Below are positions 12,833 to 22,461 of a DNA stretch of 64,000 bases, piece after piece. Position numbers and translations under genes: made by a program. Under the pieces are notes generated by a model, which saw nothing but the letters and a program-made list of their open reading frames with translations, did no database searches and had not been told where the DNA came from. Source of the stretch: Puffinus mauretanicus (Eukaryota; Chordata; Aves; Procellariiformes; Procellariidae); contig JAJKFH010000385.1 of the NCBI GenBank assembly GCA_023333565.1, positions 682,001 to 746,000 of the forward strand, given 5' to 3'. Position 1 is the stretch's first letter. Each line of letters begins with the position of its first letter.

Positions 12833-13080
12833 TACAGTTAACTCTTGGAATCCCCGTCACTCCAGAAATACAGATGGGTTCTGCCCCTTTGTATCTTTAT
12901 GGCATCAGGGTACACTCTGCACCGGTGTCTACGAGAGCCTTATACTCCTGTGGCTCTGATGTGCCAGGCCATCGAATCCACACAGTCCAGTAAACCCGGT
13001 TGTCCCTTTCCTCCACCTGGTCATAGTATTCGTTACTCACTTCTTGTAAATACAAATCAAGAATTCCTTCATTACAATCA
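12833..13080 (-). pseudogene. pro: Retroviral aspartic protease relic
   Basis: A minus-strand frame without its own ATG reads through this segment and contains ALVDTGAECTLMP, the catalytic Asp-Thr-Gly loop of retropepsins (DTG codons at 12921-12929). A TAA at 12897-12899 stops the frame two codons after that loop. The protease C-terminal ILGIDYL element lies downstream in the following frame, so at least one nonsense change and probably a frame change separate the two halves. The segment lies between gag and RT, as in a gag-pro-pol order. With the active site and the flap/C-terminus disconnected, no working protease can be made. Confidence 0.82.
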
Positions 13081-13228
13081 GAAGATCAGCCTTTCTATTC
13101 TCTCTGGGGAACTGTTCACTGGAAACTGGACCATCGTGAGACAGGTTTTTTCTGGGAACTGGAGCAGCAATTTTCCTGGGAGAACCCCCTTGTGTGATTG
13201 TTTTTCTCTGCAATTCAGGTACCCATGC

Positions 13229-14194
13229 CTATAGGATCGAGGTAGGTCTTCCATCCCACTTCCTCATGTCCTCTCCGTGGTCACACAGGTAAAACCACAG
13301 GGTGCCCTGTGGTGTGTACCCTCTGTATCCTCTCTCTTGAGCAGAGGAACACTTACTCCTAATAGCTGAGACACTGATCCGTACAGATGGGGAGCAGGAC
13401 ATATTCTCTTTGAGTTGCTGGACCTCCTGGGACAGTTTCTCCACAGCCAAGATGAGGGAGGAAGAAATATTTTCTTCATATTGCCGGAATTGGGCAGCCA
13501 ATTCATCCACCGTTGGTTCCTCTCCATCTTTCCAGGTCAGTACTGCCAATGAGTTTGCATACAATGATGGTATGCTCTGTACAAACTCCTGCCACATAGG
13601 TCGTGTGCACTGCACTTCATCTGGATCTTTGGATAACTGCTCATTGTCCAAGTCATCAAAAATCACCTCCAGCACGGCTAATTCTCTCAGGTACTGGATA
13701 CCTCTCTCCATGGTGGTCCACTTGCCTGGGTGACATATAATATCTTCCTTGAAGGGACACCTTTCCTTCACGCCTGACAGGAGTCGCCCCCAGAGGCTGA
13801 GGGCTTGTGCCCTTTTTCCAATCACTTTGTCAATGTCCCCTTCCCTAGAAAGGGATCCCAGCTCCTTGGCTTCCCTATCCTCTAATTCCATGCTACTCGC
13901 CCCCTTATCCGGCATCGGAGCAGTCAGGTGACAACGTGCTCGCCTAGACGACGACTGAAATCTTTTCGCATATGTCGCAGCTCACTCAGGGATAGAGATT
14001 GGGTGGTTACTGTCTTGTTTATGAGTTCTTCCTCTTCTCTGGCCCTGCTTTTTAATCATCCCTTACTAAATAAGCTGACTTTTGCTTCCAAGATCCTTCT
14101 TGTGTATAAGAGCAACTGATACCGGCACGGGCTGGTTCTCTGGTTCAGCCGCAGTGCCTGTCCCAGGGGATGGAGCAGCCGCAGTGCCTGTCAT
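13229..14194 (-). pseudogene. gag: Retroviral gag relic
   Basis: Located between the leader region and protease. The best piece is a 228-codon frame at 13229-13915 with a charged, capsid-like stretch (WTTMERGIQYLRELAVLE, then MWQEFVQSIPSLYANSLAV, then a predicted helical SLILAVEKLSQEVQQLKE). A separate frame from a Met at 14192-14194 supplies the N-terminal part (Ala/Pro/Gly-rich, then HKK-type basic residues), and a third reads through about 13925-14050 (EELINKTVTTQSLSLSELR). Gag is therefore split by at least two frame changes, plus a stop near 13930 and one near 13229. No CCHC zinc knuckle is visible. A 15-bp word repeats at 14149-14163 and 14178-14192, giving a duplicated Gly-Thr-Ala-Ala stretch. 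The match to avian ERVL-type Gag is from family knowledge. Confidence 0.8.
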
Positions 14195-14787
14195 TTTGTC
14201 GACAGATCCAGAGACCTTCTCTTCCCCTTGAGGGTACCAAATAGTGTTGAACAGGGCTCCGTAGGTATGGGCCAGGCCCCAGAACCTTGCAGTGATCTGT
14301 GACTCTCTGGAGCTGCCAGGGTGACAGCATACTTTTTTTTTTTCAAATATTTTACTAGTTTTTCAGGATTCTGCACTTGTTCAGGGGTGAAGTTCCAAAA
14401 CACTGGAGGTGTCCACTGTCCTAGGTACTTGCCCATACTATCCCACACATCCTGCCACTCGTAACTATCCAGCCTTGGGGCAGATCTCTGGGTGATATTC
14501 TTAAACAGTTGTTTAACTTTAAACAAGACCTGAAACACATTCAGGAGTAGGAGCAATAGGAACATGCCAGTTTGAACATCCCAAGGATATTCAAAATTCT
14601 CAAGAGCTATTGTAACTAGCCTGGAGGAGAAGGGGAAGGTGAAGGAAGGCGTCTCCCCTGTAAACTGGCTCTCCGAGGAGAAAAAGTAAAAAGTGTAATT
14701 ATTAACAGTTTCCGAGAGGTGGCTCCCAAAGTACGGAGATGACAGCAATGCGAGTACAAATACCAGATTAGTCTCACGACCAGCCAT
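14191..14787 (-). CDS. Leader-region open frame with membrane segment, upstream of gag
   Basis: A 198-codon frame from an ATG at 14785-14787, lying between the primer binding site and gag. Residues 7-16 are hydrophobic and signal-like. Residues 74-91 (GMFLLLLLLNVFQVLFKV) form a good transmembrane segment followed by a basic stretch. A Trp-rich hydrophilic part (YEWQDVWDSMGKYLGQWTP) follows at about 109-127. Near residue 150 the frame crosses an 11-base homopolymer (plus-strand T run at about 14333-14343), a likely place for an indel; beyond it another frame looks like the natural continuation into gag. It may be a long N-terminal part of the Gag precursor or a separate leader protein. No function can be assigned, and it could be a decayed remnant. 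Confidence 0.45.
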   Translation of the reverse strand: MAGRETNLVFVLALLSSPYFGSHLSETVNNYTFYFFSSESQFTGETPSFTFPFSSRLVTIALENFEYPWDVQTGMFLLLLLLNVFQVLFKVKQLFKNITQRSAPRLDSYEWQDVWDSMGKYLGQWTPPVFWNFTPEQVQNPEKLVKYLKKKKYAVTLAAPESHRSLQGSGAWPIPTEPCSTLFGTLKGKRRSLDLSTK

Positions 14788-14954
14788 TTTATCACATCAT
14801 AAGCTAGTGCTACAGAGTACAGCAAAATGATAACCTTGACCCAGCTCCCAGCAGTGATAAACAGCACAATAGGGAACATACACTGCAAGTAAGGTGTTAC
14901 ATGACACAACTCTGAGAACAAGCACGACAACTTTGAGAGCAAATAAATCAACAT
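14616..14954 (-). CDS. Short hydrophobic open frame in retroviral leader
   Basis: 112 codons, the first ATG-led frame downstream of the primer binding site, overlapping the leader frame at 14191-14787 in another frame. Its first 70 residues are strongly hydrophobic (CMFPIVLFITAG, then VIILLYSVALAYDVIKWLVV), consistent with two membrane segments. The C-terminal part is Arg/Ser/Pro-rich overlap sequence. I do not recognise it. It could be an upstream reading frame in the viral leader, a fragment of a longer leader protein broken by a frameshift, or chance. Confidence 0.25.
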   Translation of the reverse strand: MLIYLLSKLSCLFSELCHVTPYLQCMFPIVLFITAGSWVKVIILLYSVALAYDVIKWLVVRLIWYLYSHCCHLRTLGATSRKLLIITLFTFSPRRASLQGRRLPSPSPSPPG

Positions 14955-15049
14955 TGTGACCAGTGACTATTAAACTAATATAATGAATGTTTATAACAAA
15001 TTTGTTACAACCCGCTCTGGTCAGATTTGTTGTTATCTCAACCTGTCGA

Positions 15050-15067
15050 GCCCCACGTTGGGCACCA
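15050..15067 (-). other. Primer binding site, tRNA-Lys-like
   Basis: On the minus strand the 18 bases TGGTGCCCAACGTGGGGC start 7 bases downstream of the 5' LTR end. They differ at one position (fourth base) from the complement of the 3' end of tRNA-Lys(1,2). The leading TGG pairs with the tRNA CCA end. The position and sequence fit a minus-strand DNA primer site. Confidence 0.8.
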
Positions 15068-15210
15068 AAAGGACTGTCATGGTTTAACCTGGCAGGCAGC
15101 TAAACACCACATAGCCATTCGCTCACCCCCCGCCCCCAGTGGGATGGGGGAGAGAATTGGGGCAGGGTGGGTGGGTGGGAAGTAAGATTCGTGAGTCGAG
15201 ATAAAGACAG

Positions 15211-15216
15211 TTTAAT
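15211..15216 (-). terminator. LTR polyadenylation signal
   Basis: ATTAAA on the minus strand, about 145 bases downstream of the LTR TATA box, in the spacing expected for the R region of an LTR. The matching site in the 3' LTR has been deleted, so transcripts of this copy would have to end elsewhere. Confidence 0.5.
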
Positions 15217-15358
15217 AGGACAGAAAAGGAAGGGAAAATAATAGTAATAATGATAAAAGAATATACAAATAAGTGATGCACAATGCAATTGCTCACCAGC
15301 TCCTGATCAATGCCCAGCCAGTTCCCGAGCAGCAGCCCCCTGGCCAGCTTTTCCCTAG

Positions 15359-15366
15359 TTTATATA
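15359..15366 (-). promoter_or_regulatory. LTR TATA box
   Basis: TATATAAA on the minus strand inside the 5' LTR, directed into the provirus. Transcription would be expected to start about 25-30 bases further on. Confidence 0.7.
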
Positions 15367-15638
15367 CTGAGCATGGCGTCATATGGTATGGAATATCCCT
15401 TTGGTCAGTTGGGGTCAGCTGTCCTGGCTGTGCCCCCTCCCAGCTTCTTGTGCATCTCCAGCCTTCTTAGTCAGTAGAGCATGAGAAGCTGAAGAGTCCT
15501 TGACTTAGTATAAGCACTACTTAGCAACAAATAAACCATCAGTGTGTTATCAACATCATTCTCATACTAAATCCAAAACACAGCACTACACCAGCTACTA
15601 GGAAGAAAATTAACGCTATCCCAGCCAAAACCAGGACA

Positions 15639-15643
15639 ATTAT
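15639..15643. repeat. Target-site duplication, right copy
   Basis: ATTAT immediately after the LTR end GGACA, identical to 9899-9903. Confidence 0.85.
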
Positions 15644-18600
15644 AAATAAATAATGTAAAATATATTTAAATATTATATTAATAACAAATAATAACAATAA
15701 ATGCAAGACCATTCTCCATCCTGCTGGGGCTTGAGTCTCCTGTAGTAGATGCCGAGTGCCGCACTTGCTCCTCACCCTTCCTACACACATGCACGGCAGC
15801 ATCTGAAACCCAGCCACCCTGAGCGCTGCGGGGTTTGATTCATCTGTAGTAAACCTGGCGGGATTTCAGAGCGCGGCAAATGCAGTTACAGTCTGGTTTG
15901 AGGCGTGCAAGCAGAAGACCATGCTTGAAGAAGTGCAGACAGGAAACATGCCAGATTGTTATCCCTGAGTTATGACTAATGCTGACAGTGAAAACCGAGA
16001 CAACTCAGAGACCACTACTGTGCTCAGTGCATATGTGGTGCTCTATCCTAACTCCACCAACAGCGAAACCAGGACTAAGCACACATTACCTGTGCAAATA
16101 TCATAGTTGCATTGTGTGAAACTATTCGTGATGCAAAGCATGGGATACTCATCCCTCATCGCATTTGCCAGGTTAGGAGACCGGAGTGTCTTCTCCAATA
16201 CACAAGCAGACTTGCAGGTTCAAGTGCTCCTGCTTTCAGGATATCAACCCTCCCTGATTTCCAACAGACACCCTAGCAAGCGAGCAGCCACTGAGAAGAC
16301 AACACTACCAAAGACTACCAATGGCAGTAGAAGATAAAAGAAAGGTCTGGGACAGGTGGAGACAGGAAGCTCCAGGAAAGTTCACTGCAATTTTTGTCAC
16401 TTCCCATCTCTCTCCTTTCAATTCACCCAACTCTATATTCCATCCCTTGATGTTTTGCTTACCAGGCAAACATGGAAGTAGCAGCGTGTGGTTTAAATAA
16501 ACTGGGACAGGTGAAGAGGAAAGCAAGCAAAGCCTGGGTTAGCTTTACGCGTAGGGAGTGAGCATTTGAGTGAGGGGAAGAGACCCCATACTTGGTTACA
16601 TGGGGATTTGGGACAGATCACCGACTTGCAATACAAGGTGTGTGCATGGATCCTAAACCACCATAAAAAGAAAAAGAGAAAGGCCCTCGGGCTTCATTTT
16701 GGGGAGTCCTTGTTACTGCAATTTCTCTGAGCACTTGCTCAGGGGAGATGTGCTCTTCGCTCCTGCACAGGGTTTTTTGCCAGCTTGGATCCACCCTTAC
16801 CCTCAGGGGTGGGAAAGTCAGACCTGCCAGAGAGCCTGTCGTGCCTCTCTAGATGACGTGCCAGTCCCAAATTACTGTAAATTGAAAATCTATATATCAT
16901 ATTACACCCATACAGAGAGGCTGAGTAGTTGAGGCTGAGCTGGGGACCTAGCAGGTAAATTCTTTTACACCAGTCTGTGTTTGCAGTGGAGCCTTTACTT
17001 CCCCTTACAAATCACATTTCAGCTTTTCCAATACGACTCCAGTGCACATCTACTCAAACAAAAATACAAGCTCTCGTCTTCTACTTTTTTCCCCTCCTGA
17101 CTAGCCTGATTTCCCTCCTCGGGAACCGTTTTCCAGGGCAGATCTGGCGGTACAGACCTGCCACCCATCACAGCACTCGAGAGCAATACGCAACAGGGAT
17201 TCCCCAAATCGCTCACAGCCAGGTCTGCTCCACCACACAGGCCCCTGGCACGGCCATCCCTTCCCAACAGCCCGCCGCTCGCCTCCGCGCCACCCCCGCT
17301 CGGGGATGGCGGTGCTCCTGACCTTCCCTGCTCTCCCATCTGCTCTACTGCCCATATTTTGGCTATCAGCCACATCTCTCTCACCCGTAACCTGGGGACA
17401 CTTCTCCTACATCCCAGCACGTAGCCCAAGCAGGACGGCTATCCTACAGCATTTTTCTCTGTACCCTTCTCAAAATTTTGCCACAGAATGAAAATTCCAG
17501 GTAGAAACGTTTTTTCTCTGCCTTCTCACCACAATTCCCATTTCAGCTACTTAACCCTCCACCCTATAATAGTCAAAAGCATCGCTGCTCAGACCTCTAC
17601 CCATGCCAGTCACCATCACCAGACCCTTCCCACCTCCTCCCAGAAAGTGGCTCTGCAAGGCTCCCCTTGGTCAGGGTGTTCAGTTCAAACCCCTCAGCCC
17701 TCCTTGCCCCTCTGCGGTTGCCTGATCGTGTTCATTAACGTAGCAGCGCTCGCCTCCTCCACTCCACCAGCAATGCCAGCTTCATCCATCTGCTTGGCAG
17801 CTTCCTCCACAACAGTCACTGCCTGTCCCTCCACGCTGCCCCTCCAGCATGGCAGGACCTCCTGCCATCCGTCTGCAAAGCCCGTCCCGGCTGCTGCCTT
17901 GCAAGCCTCACGGAGACCCACGTTGGCTATGAAACCAGACAAATTTGATTTTGATTTTTGCAGTACGTTTCAGTTCCTTACTGGTAGGAAATAGAAAGGA
18001 TTCCTTCCCAGTTCTCTCGGGAACCAGCAGCTGACTCGGGCGGCTGTGAGCATGTGCTGCTCTGTGCTTGTCTCTATCCACCCAGAGATCCTGCTCCCAC
18101 CACAGCTCCTTGGACTCCCTGTGGTTGTCATCAGCTAGCAGAGGGGTTTAAACAGAGATCAAAAAACTCAGCATACCAAGGACCATGGGATGCTATTCAG
18201 AAGGATGCTTTAAAGAACTGCCTAACACACCCATATTGTTTGCAGCGGCAATAATACTATCACTATAATTTTGGTCGCAACAGTACATGTCCAGCACAAA
18301 CAGAAAGGAAAGCCTTAGCTCTCTTCCTGGCTTGCTAGAAGAGTTCAGGAAAATCTTCTGCACCTCACTTACATGCCTGGGGACTGGGTTTGCATCTCCC
18401 TCTGAGCTGTTCAATCCTGGATACCCATCTGTAAGCAACATGCAGCAGAGATCATCTGTGCTGCTTTGGAAGGGGGACCTGACACTACATGACCAGAGCA
18501 GTGTAACGAGTGAGGACATCCTCCAGCCTGGGACGCCATTACAGACCACCTGTGAAAATGTGTATAGAAGATCTTCTGTGCAGGATGGCACTTCTCTCAC

Positions 18601-19860
18601 CTCATTTTCCCCATCCAATTCATAGCTCAGAGTGACTGGGGAGAGACAGGCAACTCTGAGGGTTACACCTGCGACCTGCCTCGAACATATGTCCTAAAAC
18701 AGGGTGAAACATCTCTGCGAACACTGCAGTCTCTCAATTGATCCCAGAAGTGGTTAGACAGCTACTATAGAATAACTGTTTAACTTATAGGCAGCTGGGG
18801 TGAAACACATCCTAGTCCATCCCTCCAAGTCTACCTTTCTCCATTTATAAGATGGGATAACAGCACTGTCCCAGCTTCTGGGAGAGCAAGAGGCTGAGCA
18901 TATCAATCCCAGGGACCTGGTGAGATACCACGGTGGTACATGACAGAGTACCTACAGTTTCAGACTCCTTGGCGTGAGTCAAAACACTCAACAGCCTTGC
19001 CCTCCCCTCAGGAAATAAAGGTGTTATCTTCCAAATAAGGTTTCCGTACAATATTAACGGATGCAATGTGAATAGAGACAAAGTGTTCTATACTGAAGTT
19101 AATCACAGAAAATAGGGTCTGGGAGGGAATCCCATGAGAGCGACACATTTATTTCATTATTATATCACAGATGACATTAAGTATCCACCGAGTCCCTCAA
19201 GGCAGAATTCTTGCATAAAAAGCATCCCCATTTACCAAGCATGATAGAACCTGCAACAGTTCTATAAATAAAGGGTATTTACAAAGAGAGCTGTTAAATA
19301 TTTATTTTTCTTTGGAGATCGAGTTCTCTATTCATTTGTCTCTGTTGCAGAATCGTTTGGTATCAGGGAGCAGAGCAGCTCACCTAAAAAAAGACTAGGA
19401 ACCAGTCCAGAGCCTGATCCGGACACAGCACCAGCCTCCTCTACAAGCTGGCGAGGGAAAAGCATCCAACCTGACACAGAGGGAACATGAAGCAAACAAA
19501 ATGGGAATGATCTCATCCAGCAGGCAAAGGTAGAAGAGAAGGAACGCCAGCGACAAAGCAGTGATTAATAAACGCTATCATACTGCGCCGTCCTGACGGA
19601 GCTGGCTTGGCACTATATGTTAAAGAAGTGACAACCTTCAATTGTGAAGAGTAACTGCAGATTTGCATTACATTTGCTTTGTGTCTTGGGAACAAGCATA
19701 CGTTTCTCACAACTGAAGAATTAGTGATTTTTTTTCCCTTTTTTTTTTTGGAAGCTGACAGTTCTGGGGGGGGGGGCGGGGGGGGGAACCCAACCAAAAA
19801 AACGTGGATCTGAAATACACTGCTAACCCTTTGTAGTAGCAATTGTAATAGTTCTTACTC
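15644..19860. other. Gene-free stretch
   Basis: AT-rich at first (15640-15710), then mixed sequence. Short open frames on both strands, for example in the GC-richer patch 17100-17350, show no domain and overlap each other antisense, as chance frames do. A G-rich tract with a C interruption lies at 19766-19786, directly after a T-rich run at about 19728-19749. No interspersed repeat was identified with confidence. Confidence 0.55.
19766..19786 (+). repeat. G-run, possible G-quadruplex
   Basis: Eleven G, one C, nine G. Runs of this length can fold as a quadruplex; on the other strand it is a C-run next to an A-rich tract. Length may be unreliable in sequencing. Confidence 0.6.
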
Positions 19861-19869
19861 CGGCTTGCC

Positions 19870-20000
19870 AAAAGCTGAGTTTTAATTAAATATTAAAAAG
19901 CTATTTGTTAAAATAAAGTTGCCATAGCAACTAGAGAAAGCTAAAATACCCTGGCGTTTCTGACTCACAGCATATTAATCAACCACCAGCTATTATATAA
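19870..20000. promoter_or_regulatory. Candidate regulatory element with a perfect RFX X-box
   Basis: GTTGCCATAGCAAC at 19918-19931 fits the RFX X-box consensus (GTNRCC, two-base spacer, RGYAAC) at every position. It is flanked by homeodomain-type TTAATTAAA at about 19881-19890 and a TATTAATCA word at about 19972-19980, in otherwise non-repetitive AT-rich DNA. RFX dimers bind such palindromes in ciliogenic and neural genes. Whether this copy is bound or conserved cannot be told from one sequence. Confidence 0.45.
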
Positions 20001-21050
20001 TGAGCACCCCCCTGCAAGTGCCCGCGGGAGCTGCGGCACCAAATGCCTGAACCCGCAGCCCCCGAGCCAGGCAGCGCTCGCTGCCGGACACTGCCCTCTG
20101 TGCACTCACTGCCTGCCCCTGGCTCAGCCCAGGAATCACGTGCCCAAATATTTTGGGGAAGCCACGCTGGAGCGCTCAGAGTCAGTACGTGCTCGTGGGG
20201 GCACGAAGGGGGATGGCGCTGGGCAAGTGAGGTTTTGGCGAGGGACGTGAGGATGGCAGCTCCCTGTGCGCCCGCGGCAGTGAGGGGCTTACGCCGCCCC
20301 TTCCCAGCTAGCCCTCACCACCTGCCTCCAGTGCTTGTCTCGCAGATGCGGCGCTCACACCAGATCTATTTCGGTAAAGATTTTTTTCTTAAATTATTGG
20401 AATTATTTCTTGCAGCAGGTGTCTTCCTACCATCAGGCCAACTGTGCAAAAATCCGAAGGAGCGGAGATTAAAGCTTGCAAGGGCAAACCAGCTCTGCTG
20501 CTCACCCAGAATAGCTTATTTTACAGACTTTAAAAAACAAAACAAAACCAAACAAAAACCAAACAAAAAAACCCCCAACAACCACCCCCCAACACATCTC
20601 ATCCCCAACCAAGCTGAAAAAACCCTTCTCTGTCCATGCACCGCGAAGATGGCAACGTCAGCCATCCAGCAGTCAAAGCCAGCTGACCCACGGCTGCTGC
20701 TGGCACTCGCTGCCAGCCCCTGGGAGGCTTTTCCCTGGGGACACAGCTTATGTTAGAGGCGGTGGGACTTTGCCCATTGCCTTTGTCCATGCCATGGCAT
20801 CACCATGTGGTCTGCGATGATGGGAACGGCTGCAGGAGGGAGTCGAGCGGTTGAAGTCCAGAGCAATGTTGGCATGGAGGAAGAGGACCGGGAGGGAGAA
20901 ATGCAGCTGCATTGCTCAGATGGAGTTGGGGACAATCTTCCTCCCTCTCAACGTCTCAAGTTTGTGCTTTTAACCCCCCACTCCTCTTTTTTCCAAATGG
21001 AAAATAAATACCTAACCATGTAGTTATTAACTGAAAGGAATGTGATGAAT
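20001..21050. other. Gene-free stretch, partly GC-rich
   Basis: A 237-codon plus-strand frame (20043-20756) spans this part, but it crosses an A/C-rich low-complexity run (20535-20600), has no recognisable domain and has an unbalanced composition. I do not count it as a gene. No repeat was assigned. Confidence 0.5.
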
Positions 21051-21059
21051 ATTACAGCA

Positions 21060-21215
21060 TTTGTATGCCAGCTTCAGTTTCCTGCTGCTTTGTTTGGGTG
21101 TCACAGGCTGTGACTATGACAACCACAAGCAGTTACTGGACTGATGTCATTTGTGACATCATGCTTAATGGAAAAGGAAGAAAAGACACTACCAAAATAA
21201 GAAGACTGGAACAAA
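21060..21215. promoter_or_regulatory. Candidate conserved noncoding element with paired inverted motifs
   Basis: Two compact inverted repeats lie 27 bp apart: GTCACAG-G-CTGTGAC (21100-21114) and TGATGTCA-TTTG-TGACATCA (21142-21161). The second is a symmetric pair of TGACA-type half-sites of the kind bound by TALE homeodomain or bZIP factors. The segment is unique-looking and not coding in any frame I accept. Confidence 0.35.
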
Positions 21216-22427
21216 ACCTGCTTTTGCCTCTTCAAGCACCATCAACTCCTGTCTACCGAGTAAGGTCCCGAAGGACCACCACGCTAGGGCTACTGGAGAG
21301 CCAGGCAGCAGCAACCCCGTCCTTACCAAAGCCCAGGCAGCGCTGAGTACTTGGGAAAACCTGCCCTCTTCCTCCCCTCGGCTGCAGGACGAACTGTGAG
21401 TTTGCAGTCACACGGAAGAAATCTCCTCACCCCTTCCCAGCTGGGAACCACCGGCACGATCCAAAGCCTAAGCCTGGCTTCCAGGTCTGAGATGATGGAA
21501 GCAATGGAGGCTTTTGGCTAAGCCTCCCCTCTCCTGACTAAGTTTCTCCTGCTCTCCAACCAACTTCTCCTCCCCATCTTTATTTTTCAGTTATAGCAGT
21601 ATTTTCCCTCCCTTTTTGAAAATAAAACGCAGTCTGCCCAACATTTCTGGACCGTCGCCTGACCGAGCATGGGGGAAATGTGCATTGATTTTGTGAGGAT
21701 TCCACTGTTTAGAGAGGTGGCTTTTTTGGTGACAAGTACAAGTGATGGTTTCAGCCTTTGAGGGCTGCCCCAGCTAGAGCCGAATCTGTTGTCCCATGTA
21801 AAAGCAAGGAGGCAGCACCACTGCTGCGTTTTGCAAAGCCATTACCTCACGTAGCGCGGGCACTCATAGGACACACTGATGTCAGAGCCTTTCTTTGCTT
21901 TGACAGAAAATGTTTGTAAATTCACTGCTCAAGCTCCAAGTAACAAAAAAAAAACCAAACACCACCCTGAAGCCTCCAAACCCATCTAAATCTTATCTGG
22001 TAGAGAACAGTCCACTGCAACAAGTATCTCCTTTATAGTTCCACACCCAGAAGCCTTGACATAAACCAGTTAATCTTTCCAAGTTATTTTTCCCCAAGTT
22101 TTTCCAACATATGAAAAGTGCTTCTCTGCCCTCCGTGCTCTCCTGCCAGACCTGCTGTGCCTCCACAGCCCAATGCCGCAGCCTGCTCCGGGCACCCCCC
22201 TCCCACCCCCGAGGCCCCACCTGATCTGCAGCCAAGCCACCAACCTGTCCTCACATACAGCATCCTGGGGTGGGAGAGCAGCCACGCCACCATGATACAG
22301 CTCCTCGAGCACATACAACCTGAAGGAAACCCTCCCCCTGCATCCTCCCAGGGCTTGGTCCCCCACGAAGAGATGGCTCTGCCTTGCACTGCCCAGATAA
22401 CAAAACCCCATCAGGGGGATCTGGCCC

Positions 22428-22431
<4 letters not shown>

Positions 22432-22459
<28 letters not shown>
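22432..22459 (+). repeat. Poly(A) run, 28 bases
   Basis: An uninterrupted A run. The sequence before it does not resemble a known SINE, and no target duplication is obvious, so it may be a mononucleotide microsatellite rather than a retroposon tail. Confidence 0.7.

Positions 22460-22461
<2 letters not shown>

Larger units (their letters stand above)
9904..15638 (-). mobile_element. Endogenous retrovirus, avian ERVL-like, minus orientation, defective
   Basis: A single provirus read on the minus strand: 5' LTR, primer binding site, leader frame, gag, protease, reverse transcriptase, RNase H, integrase, then a stub of the 3' LTR. Both outer ends carry the expected LTR termini (TG...CA), and both are flanked by the same 5-bp word ATTAT, so the insertion boundaries are preserved. 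Five-base duplications are usual for ERVL-type (class III) elements, and the pol sequence has the single-frame protease-RT-RNase H-integrase order of such elements. No env or dUTPase frame is visible; the interval where a dUTPase could have followed integrase is deleted. Coding capacity is broken by frameshifts and stops in gag, protease, RT and integrase, so the copy is not autonomous. The assignment to ERVL rests on family knowledge of LTR ends and pol style; a class II-like primer site is the discordant detail. Confidence 0.95.
15075..15638 (-). repeat. 5' LTR, complete (564 bp)
   Basis: The LTR runs from TGTCATGG at 15075 to ACCAGGACA at 15638 in plus-strand reading; on the minus strand it starts TGTCCTGG and ends CCATGACA. 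It holds a TATA box on the minus strand at 15359-15366 and an ATTAAA polyadenylation signal at 15211-15216, about 145 bases downstream, which places R between them. Only about 64 bp of the partner LTR survive at the other end of the element. Confidence 0.93.

Noticed and set aside
10365..13734. Plus-strand open frames across the retrovirus, up to 157 codons
   Set aside because: They are antisense shadows of pol and gag, which are clearly coded on the minus strand.
18828..18890. Possible MIR fragment (CCATTTATAAGATGGGATAA)
   Set aside because: Only one short block resembles MIR, which is not enough to call it.
20043..20756. 237-codon plus-strand frame
   Set aside because: It crosses an A/C-rich low-complexity stretch, has no domain and no promoter context.
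22400..22459. Processed retrogene ending in a 28-A tail
   Set aside because: No polyadenylation signal at a fitting distance, no homologous body and no target duplication seen.
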